NCBI GenBank assembly: GCA_947629235.1
Contig: CANRCX010000015.1
Span: forward strand, 1 to 36,194
Direction of reading: 5' to 3'
From: an uncultured Bacilli bacterium
GTDB taxonomy: Bacteria > Bacillota_I > Bacilli_A > RF39 > UBA660
DNA: 36,194 nt
Under the pieces are notes generated by a model that saw only the letters and a program-made list of their open reading frames with translations, was not told where the DNA came from and made no database searches. A program made the position numbers and the translations under genes. Below are positions 8,790-17,027 of this stretch, piece after piece; position 1 is the first letter of the stretch, and every line of letters starts with the position of its first letter.

Positions 8790-9620
8790 TTATTTCTTAC
8801 GACGAGTCATTATTAATTTTTCAGATGACTTTTTAGTTTTTCTAGTCTTAAGTCCTAGAGCTGGTTTACCCCAAGGAGTCATTGGTTGAGCACGTCCAAC
8901 TGGAGCTCTACCTTCACCACCACCATGTGGGTGATCATTAGGGTTCATAACAGATCCACGAACTGTAGGTCTAATTCCCATATGTCTTTTTCTTCCTGCT
9001 TTTCCTAAATGTACTAATTCATAATCAGTGTTTCCAACTTCACCAACAGTAGCACGACATGTTCCAAGTACTTTTCTTGTTTCTCCACTCTTAAGTCTTA
9101 AGATTACATATTTTCCTTCTTTACCTAAGATTTGAACACTACTTCCAGCACTTCTTGCAAGTTTTGCTCCTGCACCTGGGTTTAATTCAACATTGTGAAC
9201 AGTTGTACCTACAGGAATATTTTCAAGTGGTAATGCATTTCCAACTTTGATATCAGCATTTACTCCACTTTCAATTTTATCTCCAACTTTTAAGTTTAAT
9301 GGAGCGATTATATATCTTTTTTCTCCATCAGCATAATTTACTAATGCTATATTTGCACTTCTGTTTGGATCATATTCTATAGAAGCAACACGACCTTCAA
9401 TACCATCTTTATTTCTCTTGAAATCAATAACACGATATTTACGTCTAACGCCACCACCAATATGACGAACAGTTATTTTTCCTTGATTATTTCTTCCACC
9501 TGTTTTACTTTTTTTAACAAGAAGACTTTTTTCTGGAGTACTTTTAGTTATTTCTTCATTTATAAGAGTACTCATTCCTCTTGTTCCAGGAGTATTAGGC
9601 TTAAAATTCTTTATTGGCAT
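8790..9620 (-). CDS. rplB: 50S ribosomal protein L2
   Basis: L2 is needed for subunit joining and for the peptidyl-transferase centre. The 276 residues include the conserved [21 protein letters not shown] and the C-terminal [31 protein letters not shown], with the universally conserved His in HPHGGGEGR. Length equals the family norm. Confidence 0.98.
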   Translation of the reverse strand: MPIKNFKPNTPGTRGMSTLINEEITKSTPEKSLLVKKSKTGGRNNQGKITVRHIGGGVRRKYRVIDFKRNKDGIEGRVASIEYDPNRSANIALVNYADGEKRYIIAPLNLKVGDKIESGVNADIKVGNALPLENIPVGTTVHNVELNPGAGAKLARSAGSSVQILGKEGKYVILRLKSGETRKVLGTCRATVGEVGNTDYELVHLGKAGRKRHMGIRPTVRGSVMNPNDHPHGGGEGRAPVGRAQPMTPWGKPALGLKTRKTKKSSEKLIMTRRKK

Positions 9621-9630
9621 ATTATCCCTC

Positions 9631-9894
9631 CTAGTATTCTATTGAAGAGCCTTCTGCAAGTTTAACGTATGCTTTTTTATAAGCAGTAGTTAATCCTGTA
9701 TATCTTCCTACTCTTCTTTTCTTTTGTACTGCATTTACAGTATTTACGTTTACTACTTTTACATTAAATTGTTTTTCAATTTCGTTTTTAATTTGAGTTT
9801 TATTTGCTTTTTTTGATACTTTAAATACATATACATTATTTGCTTTTAAAGCTTCACTTTTTTCAGTTATTACTGGTGCTAAGATTATATTCAT
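9631..9894 (-). CDS. rplW: 50S ribosomal protein L23
   Basis: The 87 residues contain the L23 landmarks [45 protein letters not shown] and the basic loop [23 protein letters not shown]23 is the chief docking site for trigger factor and SRP at the tunnel exit. It overlaps the stop of rplD by one base. Confidence 0.97.
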   Translation of the reverse strand: MNIILAPVITEKSEALKANNVYVFKVSKKANKTQIKNEIEKQFNVKVVNVNTVNAVQKKRRVGRYTGLTTAYKKAYVKLAEGSSIEY

Positions 9895-10517
9895 TAGTTA
9901 AGCACCTCCTCTAATTTCTTAACTGCATCTTCATCTATTAATAAATAAGATGTTGCTACTAAATCTAAAACATTAACTTCTTCTGGACTTAAAACAGCTA
10001 CATTTTCATTATTTCTTGATGCTAAGAATAAATTTTCATTATCAAGAGAATAAACAACTAATGCTTTTCCATCTATTTTAAGAGTTTTTAACATTTCATT
10101 AAATGCTTTAGTTTTGTTGCTTTCTAAATTTAAATTTTCAACTACAACTAATTCTTTATCTTTATATTTAGATGTAAGTGCACTCTTTAATGCTAATCTT
10201 CTTTCTTTTCTATTTTGTTTTTTATTATATTTTCTTGGTTTTGGTCCAAATACAATTCCACCACCTGGCCATTGTGGGCTACGAGTAGATCCTTGTCTTG
10301 CATTACCTGTACCTTTTTGTTTATAAGGTTTACGTCCACCACCAGATACTTCACTTCTAGTTTTAGTACTAGCAGTTCCTTGTCTTAAAGATGCTTGGGC
10401 TAAAATGATTGCATCATGCATAACGCTTTCGTTTACTTCAACATTCCATACTTCATCTTTAAGTGTTAAATCTTTAACTTTTTCACCTTTAAGGTTTAAA
10501 ACTTGAACTTTTGCCAT
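9894..10517 (-). CDS. rplD: 50S ribosomal protein L4
   Basis: The 207 residues show the tunnel loop KTRSEVSGGGRKPYKQKGTGNARQGSTRSPQWPGGGIVFGP and the globular rest, typical of bacterial L4. L4 lines the exit tunnel and is the autogenous repressor of the S10 operon in gamma-proteobacteria. Whether it acts on the structured leader seen upstream of rpsJ here is unknown. It overlaps rplC and rplW by one base each. Confidence 0.97.
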   Translation of the reverse strand: MAKVQVLNLKGEKVKDLTLKDEVWNVEVNESVMHDAIILAQASLRQGTASTKTRSEVSGGGRKPYKQKGTGNARQGSTRSPQWPGGGIVFGPKPRKYNKKQNRKERRLALKSALTSKYKDKELVVVENLNLESNKTKAFNEMLKTLKIDGKALVVYSLDNENLFLASRNNENVAVLSPEEVNVLDLVATSYLLIDEDAVKKLEEVLN

Positions 10518-11326
10518 TATTCAGAAACCTCCTCACCAGTAGTTTCAGTTTCTGTTGTTTCTTCTGTTTCTTCTACTTCTTCAATTTTTTCTTCAGTAGT
10601 AGTTTCTTCTGTATTTTCAACAGCAGTTTCAGTTTCAACTACGCTTTCTTCTTCAGTAGATTCTTCATCATAAGAAATTAATTCAACAGGTTCTGTATAT
10701 TTACTACCTTTAATTGCTTCTTTAATGAATACAAATGAATTTTTAGCTCCTGGAACATTTCCACTTACTAATATACATTTATTTTCCATATCAACATCAA
10801 CTATCATTAAGTTTTGAATAGTGATTGTTTCATTACCCATATGTCCTGGTAATTTTTTACCTTTTAAAACTCTCATTGGTCTCATTGTACCAAGTGATCC
10901 TACACGTCTGTGATAAGTAGAACCATGAGTTTCTGGTCCACGAGATTGATTCCATCTCTTAATAACACCTTGGAAACCTTTACCTTTAGATGTACCAGTT
11001 ACATCTACTGTGTCTCCGTTTTTAAATACATCAGCTTCAATAACTTGTCCAAGTGTGTAAGAAGATGTGTCAATTCCTCTTATTTCTTTTAAGAAGCGCT
11101 TAGGTGATGTATTTGCTTTTTTAACATGTCCCATTTCTGGTTTGTTAGATGACTTTTCTTTTTTGTCAAAAGCACCTAATTGAATTGCATTATACCCATC
11201 TTTTTCAACAGTTTTGATTTGAGTTACAACATTACTTGGAACTTCTATAACTGTAACAGGTATTAATTTTCCGTCAGTTGTGAATACTTCAGTCATTCCA
11301 ACTTTACGTCCTAAGATTCCTTTCAT
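10517..11326 (-). CDS. rplC: 50S ribosomal protein L3 with acidic C-terminal tail
   Basis: L3 reaches the peptidyl-transferase centre and, with L24, starts 50S assembly. Residues 1 to about 215 are a normal L3 ([65 protein letters not shown]). Beyond that the protein runs on for about 50 residues of almost only Glu and Thr with a few Val (units such as EETTTEE and ETETT), giving about 22 Glu and one Asp against one Lys. The total of 269 residues compares with about 209 in most bacteria. The tail is in frame and ends one base inside rplD, so it does not look like a frameshift artefact. Confidence 0.96.
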   Translation of the reverse strand: MKGILGRKVGMTEVFTTDGKLIPVTVIEVPSNVVTQIKTVEKDGYNAIQLGAFDKKEKSSNKPEMGHVKKANTSPKRFLKEIRGIDTSSYTLGQVIEADVFKNGDTVDVTGTSKGKGFQGVIKRWNQSRGPETHGSTYHRRVGSLGTMRPMRVLKGKKLPGHMGNETITIQNLMIVDVDMENKCILVSGNVPGAKNSFVFIKEAIKGSKYTEPVELISYDEESTEEESVVETETAVENTEETTTEEKIEEVEETEETTETETTGEEVSE

Positions 11327-11350
11327 TTTAACTTTCCTTTCCTACTTTAC

Positions 11351-11659
11351 TTATTTTTTTATTTCAATATCTACTCCACTTGGTACATCCAAATGAGCAA
11401 GAGCATCAATTGTTTCTTTACTAGGTGATGTGATATCGATTAATCTTTTGTGAGTTCTAATTTCAAATTGTTCACGAGAATCTTTGTATTTGTGAACAGC
11501 TCTCAATATAGTGATTTTTTCAATTTCTGTTGGTAGTGGAACAGGTCCGCTAACAACTCCACCAGTTCTTTTAACAGTCTCAACAATTTTTGAGCAAGCT
11601 TGATCAACACTTCTGTGATCAAATGATTTAAGTCTGATTCTTACTTTGTCTTTAGACAT
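11351..11659 (-). CDS. rpsJ: 30S ribosomal protein S10
   Basis: First gene of the S10-spc cluster. The 102 residues ([69 protein letters not shown]) are a normal S10, also known as the transcription partner NusE. A strong GAAGGAGG Shine-Dalgarno precedes the ATG. Upstream lies a ~130-nt structured leader and a consensus promoter. The str operon (rpsL-rpsG-fusA-tuf), often just upstream, is not here; instead an unrelated membrane-protein gene precedes it. Confidence 0.98.
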   Translation of the reverse strand: MSKDKVRIRLKSFDHRSVDQACSKIVETVKRTGGVVSGPVPLPTEIEKITILRAVHKYKDSREQFEIRTHKRLIDITSPSKETIDALAHLDVPSGVDIEIKK

Positions 11660-11693
11660 ATTAATTTTCCTCCTTCGCCTATAATTTTTTATA

Positions 11694-11785
11694 GACTTGC
11701 TAAATGCAAATTACCTGATTTTAAATTAAGTTTATAATTCAACTTAACCTGGTGTATCAGCAACCTTGCATATCATCGCCAAGTC
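11694..11785 (-). promoter_or_regulatory. Structured 5' leader of the S10 operon
   Basis: The transcript leader can fold into one long nested hairpin. The outer stem pairs GACTTGGC with GCAAGTC (one bulge), the next ATGCAA with TTGCAT, then CTGAT with ATCAG, and the tip is a perfect 7-bp TTAAGTT/AACTTAA hairpin with an 8-base loop. The 5' side contains GGTTGCTGATACACCAGG, resembling the GGTTGCGACACACCCGG stretch I recall upstream of rpsJ in other Firmicutes. There is no U-run after it, so it is not a simple terminator. A ribosomal-protein-binding autoregulatory leader is the likely role; the ligand cannot be told from sequence. Confidence 0.65.
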
Positions 11786-11796
11786 AATTACAATTA

Positions 11797-11825
11797 ATTA
11801 TATGGCAAAATAAAAGAAAAATCAA
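11797..11825 (-). promoter_or_regulatory. Promoter of the S10-spc operon
   Basis: Minus-strand TTGATT (11825-11820), a 17-base spacer and a perfect TATAAT (11802-11797). Transcription would start near 11790, giving a leader of about 130 bases before rpsJ. No other good sigma-A-type site was noticed within the cluster. Confidence 0.75.
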
Positions 11826-11868
11826 GCATTTTTTCTTAATTTTCCTTAAAAATTTCACACTTTTTTAT

Positions 11869-12846
11869 CTACTTATTTAATGTATTAAGTGCTTCAATAA
11901 TTTCTTTTACATCTTTTACTTCAGAAAATTTATTTTCTTTATCAGATTTAGTAACCCTAACATCAAAAGTATTATTTTTATCATATAATCTAAATAGTGT
12001 TTTACTTATGTAGTTTTCATCTTTATATTCAAACATATCAATTTTAGGATTTTCTGATACATTCTTTAAATCTACATCACTTTTTAAAGCATAATATATT
12101 TCAATATAATAATTATTTCCATTTTCCTTATTTGGTACATCTGTTAATATTTGTATTCCATCAATATAAATATTTTTTATTTTTGAATATGATTTTAATT
12201 TTTGATCAAATGGTAGTGGTAAAAAAGTTGCCATATCAAATGCATAAGGTTCATTATTTGAAATAGAAATTGTTTCAATTGCATTATTCATAAGCGTAAA
12301 AGCTTCATTATCGTTAATATTTACTATTTCTTTTTCTATTTGAGCATCAGATACTATATTTGTTTCAAATTTTGTTTTTATATATACATAATTTTTAAAA
12401 TATGTATCATCTTTAATTAACTTAGCTTCTGTTTTTTTTTGTGATACAACTTTATAATCAGAATAATCGTCTTTTATAATATCTGAAATTGAAGATACTT
12501 TTCCAACATTTATATTTACATTAAGATTACTTTTTTTATCATTTGTATATGATTTTAAAGTAATTGTATTAGATTCTATTAATTCTAATAGTTTTACTAA
12601 ATTTGTTGCAGTAAATGTATATCCATCAAAACTAAATTTACTAGTTATTTCATCTATAGAATAATCTGTTTTTGTTATACTTTCTGGATATTTTAATTCT
12701 GTTGTTATTGTTTGATCACCATCTGGATTTTTAGCAGGGTCATCTGTTGAAGGATTTTTTTTGCTTTGTGCAATTCCAATCAATCCTAATATCATAGTAA
12801 TTAATAATAGTCCACCAATTACATATAAAATAATTTTATTTTTCAT
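11869..12846 (-). CDS. Unrecognised membrane-anchored extracellular protein
   Basis: I do not recognise this 325-residue protein. Residues 5 to 26 form one hydrophobic segment after a KNK start, with no lipobox Cys, so it is best read as an uncleaved anchor or signal peptide. A Ser/Thr/Pro/Asp linker (SKKNPSTDDPAKNPDGDQ) follows, then about 275 residues rich in Lys, Asp, Asn, Ile and Tyr with alternating patterns suggesting beta strands. It has no Cys pairs. It starts 12 bases downstream of the 558-residue membrane protein, and both lie behind gpmI, so the three are likely co-transcribed. The two may form an extracytoplasmic complex, but that is only inferred from adjacency and topology. Confidence 0.75.
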   Translation of the reverse strand: MKNKIILYVIGGLLLITMILGLIGIAQSKKNPSTDDPAKNPDGDQTITTELKYPESITKTDYSIDEITSKFSFDGYTFTATNLVKLLELIESNTITLKSYTNDKKSNLNVNINVGKVSSISDIIKDDYSDYKVVSQKKTEAKLIKDDTYFKNYVYIKTKFETNIVSDAQIEKEIVNINDNEAFTLMNNAIETISISNNEPYAFDMATFLPLPFDQKLKSYSKIKNIYIDGIQILTDVPNKENGNNYYIEIYYALKSDVDLKNVSENPKIDMFEYKDENYISKTLFRLYDKNNTFDVRVTKSDKENKFSEVKDVKEIIEALNTLNK

Positions 12847-12858
12847 ATTTCTTCACCT

Positions 12859-14535
12859 CTATTTATTATTTAATATTAAATTTTTAACAGTTTCACATAT
12901 TTCTTTTATAATATCAGACTGATTACTTAAATATGCTAAATCTTCTTGAGATAAAACTGTATAACCTTCTTCATCAGTTAATGTATAAGATTTTTCTAGA
13001 TTTGGTATATCTAATGTAGGATTTTCTTTAGATGTAATAACAGAATTTAATTTAAGAACAGGATCATTACTCAAATCTGTATAAAGTTCTAAATCAATTG
13101 TACCTGACATTAAATTATCTTTTGTATCTAAATCAGTATATTTATATTTAACTTTAGAATATGTTTTATTATTTTCTATATTAATTTCTCCAGTAAATAT
13201 TTTATTATCTATATCATATTTTCCAGTGATGTTTAATACTTCTTTTTTATTTTCAGTTTTTATTAAAGTAAAGTAATAATATCCATTAATATTGCTAAAT
13301 TCAAAATAATAATCATCGCCAATATATACTTCTAATGATATAAGGTTAGTATTAGCTAAATCAGTATATAAATTTACATTAATATTTTTTGATGTTCTTT
13401 TTTCAGACACTAATTTTGATAATATATTTCTGATAGTTTCTTTATCTTTGCCTGTTATATTTTCTAATTCTTCAAGTACTGAATTATCATTAATAAATCT
13501 ATTAAAAGTTTTATTATATATATTAGTTACTTTTTCACCACTTAATAAACAGTTAACTTTTAACGCAACTACTGTAGTATCATGTATTTTTTTGAATACA
13601 ATTTTTCTTTGTAAATCGTCTTCTCCTATAATATCTATTATACTATCTTTTGTTTTTTCTAATACATTATATATAGATGTTAATTTTCTAATATCATACG
13701 TTAAAAATTGTTCTGAATTTTCTATATTTAATAAATTTAATTTAACATATTTTTCTTCTTCATTTGTATCATTAATTGGAAGTTGAAAATATGTTTTTCC
13801 ATCTTGTAAATGTAATTTTGTATCAAAAATAGGATTATTAGACTTAGATGCAATAATTTGTGTATATATATTTCCTTTTTTTACATCAAATCCAATATCT
13901 GTTTTAATGTTAATATCATTTAACATTTCTAATTTTGTATTATTTTCTGATATATCAGTATTAAAATTTACACTATAAGTGTTAACACTAGTATTTTTAA
14001 ATTCATTTATTTCTTCTTTGATATTATCAAATAATGAATTAATAATATCATCAAATACTTTTGTAGGTGTCATAACGAAATAATAATAAACTATAAATAA
14101 AAGTAATAATACTGCAAAAAAGCTTATTAAAGTGATGAAATATTTATTTGATTTATTTTTATAATATATTTCATCATGTATCTCTTCTTTAAATTCTTTA
14201 GTATCTTCAGCATTGTTTTGTGAAGATGCTTCTTGAGTAACCTTTTTAGCTTCTTCTTGTGTTCCTTTTACTCCTGGTTCATTATTATTTTGCTGTTGAT
14301 TTCCTTTATGTGCACCTGTTATTTTAGAAAACAATGTTTTTTTAGGTGGTTCTTCTTTTATCTCAGTCTTTTTAGGTGGTTCTAGTACAACCGGTTTACT
14401 TGGTTCAAAAACATTATTATCTAACTTATCATTAAGATTATTAGCATTATTATTTTCTACATTGTTAACATTATTTTCTACATTGTTAACATTATTTTCT
14501 ACATTATTTAAATTTTCATTTCCCTTTTCATTCAT
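12859..14535 (-). CDS. Unrecognised single-pass membrane protein with Asn-rich disordered N-terminus
   Basis: This 558-residue protein has no family I recognise. Residues 1-40 are Asn-rich heptad repeats (VENNVNN) encoded by a 21-bp tandem repeat. Residues 45-130 are Pro/Lys/Glu/Gln rich with a near-repeat EPPKKTEIKE/EPPKKTLFSK and look disordered. One transmembrane segment lies at about 133-155, after a basic NKSNKY stretch, so the first 130 residues should be cytoplasmic and the last 400 outside. The outer part has strand-like repeats of Lys, Asp, Asn and Tyr, with passages such as KTYSKVKYKYTDLDTKDNLMSGTIDLELYTDLSNDPVL that recall LolA/LppX-like or DUF beta-cup proteins. It follows gpmI by 12 bases. 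Confidence 0.75.
   Translation of the reverse strand: MNEKGNENLNNVENNVNNVENNVNNVENNNANNLNDKLDNNVFEPSKPVVLEPPKKTEIKEEPPKKTLFSKITGAHKGNQQQNNNEPGVKGTQEEAKKVTQEASSQNNAEDTKEFKEEIHDEIYYKNKSNKYFITLISFFAVLLLLFIVYYYFVMTPTKVFDDIINSLFDNIKEEINEFKNTSVNTYSVNFNTDISENNTKLEMLNDINIKTDIGFDVKKGNIYTQIIASKSNNPIFDTKLHLQDGKTYFQLPINDTNEEEKYVKLNLLNIENSEQFLTYDIRKLTSIYNVLEKTKDSIIDIIGEDDLQRKIVFKKIHDTTVVALKVNCLLSGEKVTNIYNKTFNRFINDNSVLEELENITGKDKETIRNILSKLVSEKRTSKNINVNLYTDLANTNLISLEVYIGDDYYFEFSNINGYYYFTLIKTENKKEVLNITGKYDIDNKIFTGEINIENNKTYSKVKYKYTDLDTKDNLMSGTIDLELYTDLSNDPVLKLNSVITSKENPTLDIPNLEKSYTLTDEEGYTVLSQEDLAYLSNQSDIIKEICETVKNLILNNK
14449..14511 (-). repeat. 21-bp tandem repeat, about three units
   Basis: Plus-strand units of attattttctacattgttaac occur at 14449-14469 and 14470-14490 (identical), followed by a diverged third unit at 14491-14511. 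Each codes seven residues on the minus strand (VENNVNN) inside the cytoplasmic tail of the 558-residue membrane protein. The in-frame 21-bp length allows copy-number change by slippage without loss of the frame. Confidence 0.9.
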
Positions 14536-14547
14536 AATTTTTACCTC

Positions 14548-16047
14548 TTATTCTATTATTAGACTTTCGCCAGTCATTTCTTTTGGCTTACTTATTTCAT
14601 ACATATCAATAATTGTTGGTATAACATCTCTTAGTGTTCCGTTTGGCTTTAACTTGTATTTATCACTACATATTATAAATGGTACCTTACTATCTGTATG
14701 ACTTGTATTTATTTCCCCATCATTATTTTTCATCATTTCTACATTTCCATGATCAGATGTTATAACTAAATCATAAAAGTTTTCTGTAGATTTTTCAAGT
14801 ATTTTACCAATACATATGTCACATGCTTCTAAAGCTCTTACAACAGCTTGTATATTTCCAGAATGCCCTACCATATCTGGATTTGCAAAATTAACAAGTA
14901 TAAAATCAAAATCATCTTCCATCGCGTCGAGCACAGCAGTTGTAACTTCTACTATATTCATTTCTGGTTTTATATCATACCTAGCCACTTTTGGCGAGGG
15001 GACTAATATTTTAAACAAATTTTTATCACTAAATTCTTCTGCTCCATCAAAGAAATATGTAACATGCTGATATTTTGGTACTTCTGCTATACGAGCTTGT
15101 TTAAATCCTAAATCAGCTAGATATTTACCAAATGTATTAGATATTGTTTCGTTTGTATATGCTCCATCAATTAATTCATTAGTACTATAAAGTGACATAT
15201 ATTTAACATTTTTAAATCTTTTAACATTGAACATATTGAATGTTGGATCTACAAATGAAGATATTAATTCTTCCATTCTTTCAGGTCTAAAATCTACAAA
15301 TAAAACTCCATCATTTTCTTTTATATTAGATCCTTTGGTTATTACACTAGGATTTACAAATTCATCTGTTATATTGTTTTTATAATGTAAGTCAATACAT
15401 CTTTCATAATCTGAAAAAGTATTACCAATATTATGAGAAATTACATCATATGCTTTTTTTACTCTATCATAATTTCCATCGTTATCCATTGCATAATATC
15501 TTCCACAAATTGTTCCAATATTTCCAAGTGATAATTTATTTATTTTTTGCATAAAGTTTTTAATTACATCTTTTGCTGTTTTTTGACCTGAATCTTCTCC
15601 ATCTGTTATGAAATGAAAAAATACATTTTTAATTCCCCTAATTTTAGCAAGAGCAAGCACTGCATAAAAATGATCCATACTCGAATGATTAGTACTAGTT
15701 GATATTAAACCTATTAGATGTAATGTAGATTTATTTTCATTAACATGGTCCATTAAATCGAGTAAATTATCATTGTCAAAGAAACTTTTATCTTTAATAC
15801 TATTATTTATTATTGTATATGGTTGAATTATCGTTCTACCACTACCAATAGTTATATGACCTGTTTCGCTATTTCCAATTACACCTTTTGGAAGTCCAAC
15901 TTCTTCTCCGCCAGTCGAAAGTTCACTAACAGGGAATTTCGTCAATATATTTGTTAAATTTGTTAAATTAGACATTTTAATAGCATTACCATTTTCATTT
16001 TCTCTTATGCCAAAACCATCTAATATTAATAAAATAATCTTTTTCAT
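14548..16047 (-). CDS. gpmI: 2,3-bisphosphoglycerate-independent phosphoglycerate mutase
   Basis: Interconverts 3- and 2-phosphoglycerate in glycolysis using two Mn ions and a phosphoserine. The 499 residues begin MKKIILLILDGFG (metal ligand Asp10) and contain the nucleophile Ser60 in GNSETGHITIGSGR, then DGEDSGQKTA, the FRPERMEE motif and the second metal cluster (NPDMVGHSG and TSDHGNVEM). All landmarks are intact. It is separated here from pgk, which lies about 18 kb away, instead of being in the usual gapA-pgk-tpiA-gpmI-eno run. It heads a likely operon with the two membrane proteins downstream. Confidence 0.97.
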   Translation of the reverse strand: MKKIILLILDGFGIRENENGNAIKMSNLTNLTNILTKFPVSELSTGGEEVGLPKGVIGNSETGHITIGSGRTIIQPYTIINNSIKDKSFFDNDNLLDLMDHVNENKSTLHLIGLISTSTNHSSMDHFYAVLALAKIRGIKNVFFHFITDGEDSGQKTAKDVIKNFMQKINKLSLGNIGTICGRYYAMDNDGNYDRVKKAYDVISHNIGNTFSDYERCIDLHYKNNITDEFVNPSVITKGSNIKENDGVLFVDFRPERMEELISSFVDPTFNMFNVKRFKNVKYMSLYSTNELIDGAYTNETISNTFGKYLADLGFKQARIAEVPKYQHVTYFFDGAEEFSDKNLFKILVPSPKVARYDIKPEMNIVEVTTAVLDAMEDDFDFILVNFANPDMVGHSGNIQAVVRALEACDICIGKILEKSTENFYDLVITSDHGNVEMMKNNDGEINTSHTDSKVPFIICSDKYKLKPNGTLRDVIPTIIDMYEISKPKEMTGESLIIE

Positions 16048-16081
16048 TTCTTTCTCCTATATACATTTTAACATATAAATT

Positions 16082-16127
16082 AAAAAAATTAAATGTATAT
16101 TTCATTTAATCTTCAAGTAATACATTT
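16082..16127 (-). terminator. Possible terminator of spo0A
   Basis: On the minus strand AAATGTAT (16127-16120) can pair with ATACATTT (16098-16091), followed by AA and seven T. The loop is long (21 bases), so the structure is only moderately convincing. It begins right at the spo0A stop codon and would separate spo0A from gpmI. Confidence 0.4.
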
Positions 16128-16891
16128 TATGATTTAACATTAATCATATCTAATCTTAATTTATCAGCAATAGTTACAATAAATTCACTATTAGTAGGTT
16201 TTGCTCTATCAATATCAACACTGTGCCCAAATATTTCTTCCATTAGATCAATATCACCCCTTAACCACGATACTTCTATTGCATGTCTTATTGCTCTTTC
16301 TACTCTTTGAATAGATGTATTAAATTTTACTGATAAATCTGGATATAATTCCTTAGTTATGCCACCAATAAAACCTGGATTATCATAAACCATTAATATT
16401 GCTGAACGAATATACTGATATCCTTTTATATGAGATGGAATACCAAGTTCATGAAGTAAATTAGTAACTTTTATTTGTATGTCTTTGTCTTGTATTTCAA
16501 TTAGTTCTTCTTTATTTTTATTAATTTTAGCTATATCAATTATTATTTCTTTTAAATTTTCTATATCAAATGGTTTAATAGCAAAATATTTAACACCAAA
16601 TTCACTAACTTTTTTGATTATATCATCATCACCAAATGAAGACATAATTATAACATTCTTTTGAATATTGTTTTTATTTAAATATTTTAATACTCCAATA
16701 CCATCTTTTTCCGGCATTGATAAATCTAAAAGCATTACATCAAAATCTGTATTAGATTCTATTAATTTAACAGCTTCTAATCCATTACTAGCTGTATTTA
16801 CTACCTCTACTTCATCACTCTCATTAAAGTACTTCTTAATAAAACTTATCTGCACTGCATTATCGTCTACTACTAATACTTTAATTTTCAT
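16127..16891 (-). CDS. spo0A: Sporulation/stationary-phase response regulator Spo0A
   Basis: Two-domain phosphorelay regulator. Residues 1-120 are a receiver with acidic pair Asp9/Asp10, phosphoacceptor Asp56 (LLDLSMP), the switch Ser in IIMSSFGDD and Lys in AIKPFD. Residues 145-250 are the Spo0A-specific DNA-binding domain, with HELGIPSHIKGYQYIRSAI, ITKELYPDLSVKFNTSIQRVERAIRHAIEVSW and the late GHSVDIDRAKPTNSEFIVTIADKL, unique to this family. At 254 residues it is close to the B. subtilis length (267). The usual neighbour spoIVB is absent; ftsEX and gpmI flank it. Its presence suggests sporulation or an inherited stationary-phase programme in an otherwise mollicute-like gene set. Confidence 0.97.
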   Translation of the reverse strand: MKIKVLVVDDNAVQISFIKKYFNESDEVEVVNTASNGLEAVKLIESNTDFDVMLLDLSMPEKDGIGVLKYLNKNNIQKNVIIMSSFGDDDIIKKVSEFGVKYFAIKPFDIENLKEIIIDIAKINKNKEELIEIQDKDIQIKVTNLLHELGIPSHIKGYQYIRSAILMVYDNPGFIGGITKELYPDLSVKFNTSIQRVERAIRHAIEVSWLRGDIDLMEEIFGHSVDIDRAKPTNSEFIVTIADKLRLDMINVKS

Positions 16892-16941
16892 TCATCTCTC
16901 CTTTTTATTCATATCGTAGTTTTCATTATACTACATATATT

Positions 16942-16969
16942 ATTATATTTCTACAATAAATTTTGTCAA
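16942..16969 (-). promoter_or_regulatory. spo0A promoter with overlapping 0A-box-like sequence
   Basis: Minus-strand TTGACA (16969-16964), 16 bases, TATAAT (16947-16942), with a Shine-Dalgarno GGAG further down. Read on the plus strand, the -35 region is TTTGTCAAA (16962-16970), which fits the 0A-box consensus TTTGTCRAA. Because TTGACA is itself the complement of TGTCAA, this overlap is partly forced and is weak evidence for autoregulation. Confidence 0.6.
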
Positions 16970-16996
16970 ATATTGTAAATCTATATTAAATCATTC

Positions 16997-17027
16997 ATAA
17001 AAAAAGTAGATGAATTACCATCTACTT
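16997..17027 (-). terminator. Terminator of the ftsE-ftsX-hydrolase operon
   Basis: On the minus strand a perfect 9-bp stem AAGTAGATG/CATCTACTT with a 6-base loop is followed by a run of seven T (stem tail included). The stop codon of the hydrolase lies in the loop, so the last codons (TSRW) form the upstream arm. Confidence 0.85.

Noticed and set aside
13448-15070. Several plus-strand ORFs of 79 to 112 residues opposite gpmI and the 558-residue gene
   Set aside because: They are mirror frames of real minus-strand genes in AT-rich DNA, with Ser/Phe/Leu-rich translations and no family resemblance.
16962-16970. 0A box as proof that Spo0A regulates itself
   Set aside because: TTTGTCAAA matches the consensus, but any TTTGACAAA -35 does so on the opposite strand; kept only as a note on the promoter.
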